From Nitrospirota bacterium (GTDB lineage: Bacteria > Nitrospinota > Nitrospinia > Nitrospinales > Nitrospinaceae), in contig JAUVMD010000079.1 of the NCBI GenBank assembly GCA_030600405.1, positions 1-6,369 of the forward strand: 6,369 nt of DNA. The letters are read 5' to 3'. How positions within the stretch are numbered: the stretch's first letter is position 1; the number at the start of each line of letters is the position of its first letter. The translations under genes and the position numbers were made by a program. The notes beneath the pieces were generated by a model. That model saw only the letters and a list, made by a program, of their open reading frames with translations, had not been told where the DNA came from and ran no database searches. Below, piece by piece: positions 4,819 to 6,369 of this stretch.

Positions 4819-6369
4819 GTGAAACAGGTCCTGATAAAACAAGGACAGGTGGTAGTGGAAGACATTCCCGCTCCGCAGGTGGAACCGGGGACCCTTCTGG
4901 TCCGGGTAAAATTCTCCAGTATTTCAGCGGGCACGGAAATGAGCGGTCTCAAATCCGCTTCCCAGCCTTTATGGAAACGGGCCTTGAAAAATCCCAAAGC
5001 GGTCAAATCCACCGTGGAAATGGCTGCCACCCGTGGTTTAACCCATACCCGCAATGTCATTCAGGGGAAACTTGCCGAAGGAAATCCCACGGGTTATTCC
5101 GCATCTGGCATCGTCCTTGAGGTTGGAGACGGGATCGAGAACATCCAATCCGGGGATCGTGTGGCTTGTGCCGGAGCCCAATGCGCCCACCACGCGGAAA
5201 TCATCCGTGTTCCCCGAAACCTGGCTGTCCCTTTACCTAAAGAACTCAGCCTTCCGGTAGCCAGTACGGTGACGCTGGGAGCCATTGCCCTGCAGGGGGT
5301 GCGTCGTGCACAACCGACTCTGGGTGAAACATTTGCGGTGATTGGGCTGGGAATTCTGGGTCAACTGGCGGCACAAATGTTAAGAGCCAATGGATGCCGT
5401 GTCATTGGTACGGACCTGGATTCATCCCGGATAGAACTTGCCAAAAGCCTTGGAATGGATTTCCCCCTTCCTGCTGAAGAAAATAATAACCGCGAGCATA
5501 CCCTGCGTCTCACAGATGGAGAAGGCGTTGATGGCGTTATTATCACCGCCGCTTCTCCTTCCGATGAAGTAATTTCAAATGCCTTCAAGATGTGCCGGAA
5601 AAAGGGCCGCGTGGTTCTGGTCGGGGATGTGGGACTTAACCTTAAACGCGAGGATATTTTTCCGAAGGAATTGGATTTTTTCATTTCCACCTCGTATGGA
5701 CCCGGACGCTATGACCCCCAATATGAAGAAAAAGGATTGGATTATCCCATCGGTTACGTGCGGTGGACTGAAAATCGGAATATGGCAGAATATCTGAATT
5801 TGATTTCTGAAGAAAAAATAGAGGTCGAGCCGTTGATTCATTCCTCTTTCGAGATTTCGCAGGCGGCAACCGCTTATGAAACTTTAAAAAAGGATAAAGA
5901 AAAGCCGTTGATCGTCTTGCTTTCCTATCCTGAATCCAAGGAAGACGCAAAACCCAACCGGGTCATTCCCAATCCTTCGGCATTGGCATCGGAATCGGAC
6001 AAAATCAATATTGCACTGGCCGGAGCGGGAGGATTTATTAAAGGAATGCACATCCCCAACCTTCAGGCCCTGAGTCGGCACTATCAAATTCATGCGGTAG
6101 CCAGCCGCACGGGAAGCAATGCTTCGAATACGGCCAAACAGGTAGGGGCGCAATATTGCACCACGGATTACCAGGAAATTTTAAATGATCCCAAAGTGGA
6201 TGCCGTTTTAATTGGCACGCGCCATAACCAACATGCCTCCATGGTGATCGAAGCGCTACAGGCCGGCAAACATGTTCTGGTTGAAAAACCCCTGGCGCTC
6301 ACTCGCAATAAACTGGAAACGATTCGCAATTTTTATGAAACCCATCAACAGGCTCCTGTTTTATTGACC
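4819..6369 (+). CDS. Bi-domain oxidoreductase (MDR + GFO/IDH/MocA), truncated by window edge
   Basis: Two NAD(P)-binding oxidoreductase modules are fused in one chain; 517 codons are present and the frame is open at the right edge (family members run to roughly 700 residues). The first module is alcohol-dehydrogenase-like (MDR): SISAGTEMSG, GYSASGIVLEVGDGI, SGDRVACAGAQCAHHAE, then the Rossmann motif G176-L-G-I-L-G181. The catalytic-zinc cysteine is replaced by the SAGTE sequence, as is usual for this family. The second module starts near 395 with INIALAGAGGFIKG (G402/G404/G405) and contains EKP (489-491), the GFO/IDH/MocA signature. Family members are common in surface-polysaccharide clusters and are thought to oxidise or epimerise sugar substrates; the exact reaction is unknown. 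The start is GTG at 4819, because VKQVLIKQG aligns with the usual MKQVL beginning and no ATG lies between it and the in-frame stop at 4786-4788. No Shine-Dalgarno sequence is seen. Confidence 0.9.
   Translation, partial: MKQVLIKQGQVVVEDIPAPQVEPGTLLVRVKFSSISAGTEMSGLKSASQPLWKRALKNPKAVKSTVEMAATRGLTHTRNVIQGKLAEGNPTGYSASGIVLEVGDGIENIQSGDRVACAGAQCAHHAEIIRVPRNLAVPLPKELSLPVASTVTLGAIALQGVRRAQPTLGETFAVIGLGILGQLAAQMLRANGCRVIGTDLDSSRIELAKSLGMDFPLPAEENNNREHTLRLTDGEGVDGVIITAASPSDEVISNAFKMCRKKGRVVLVGDVGLNLKREDIFPKELDFFISTSYGPGRYDPQYEEKGLDYPIGYVRWTENRNMAEYLNLISEEKIEVEPLIHSSFEISQAATAYETLKKDKEKPLIVLLSYPESKEDAKPNRVIPNPSALASESDKINIALAGAGGFIKGMHIPNLQALSRHYQIHAVASRTGSNASNTAKQVGAQYCTTDYQEILNDPKVDAVLIGTRHNQHASMVIEALQAGKHVLVEKPLALTRNKLETIRNFYETHQQAPVLLT

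Overview
The window reads as a bacterial chromosome segment of moderate GC with dense, operon-style packing. It is probably Gram-negative. Protein style (a FlhG/MinD-like ATPase of the kind common in deltaproteobacteria and relatives, an M50 protease next to trpS, and a bi-domain surface-sugar-type oxidoreductase) points towards a deltaproteobacterial or Nitrospinota-like lineage. That placement is inference from gene style only. I see no tRNA, rRNA, CRISPR array, transposase or phage gene.

The left half (1-2130) is a leftward housekeeping block transcribed in the order M50 site-2-type protease -> trpS -> ileS. The protease and trpS are 13 bp apart. trpS and ileS are separated by about 44 bp of very AT-rich DNA. 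ileS runs off the left edge, so only its N-terminal 143 codons are present. The TrpRS carries a four-cysteine signature resembling the [4Fe-4S] site described in Thermotoga TrpRS.

A 463-bp divergent intergenic region (2131-2593) separates the two transcription directions. It holds the protease ribosome-binding site, a block with two clear hairpins (about 2270-2410), a weak terminator-like hairpin (2444-2464) and a perfect 6-bp inverted repeat (2540-2554). I find no convincing gene in it.

The right half (2594-6369) reads rightward. First comes an unrecognised 397-residue protein with one N-terminal membrane helix and a long, highly charged Lys/Glu/Pro-rich tail. Its stop codon overlaps, by the ATGA arrangement, the start of a MinD/FlhG-like deviant Walker A ATPase. 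After a 48-bp gap follows a bi-domain oxidoreductase (zinc-free MDR module fused to a GFO/IDH/MocA module), cut off by the right edge. The coupled membrane-protein/ATPase pair is the most interesting part. It looks like a membrane anchor and a positioning ATPase, possibly serving cell-surface or polar assembly, and it stands beside a gene type usual in surface-polysaccharide clusters. No function can be proven from the sequence alone.
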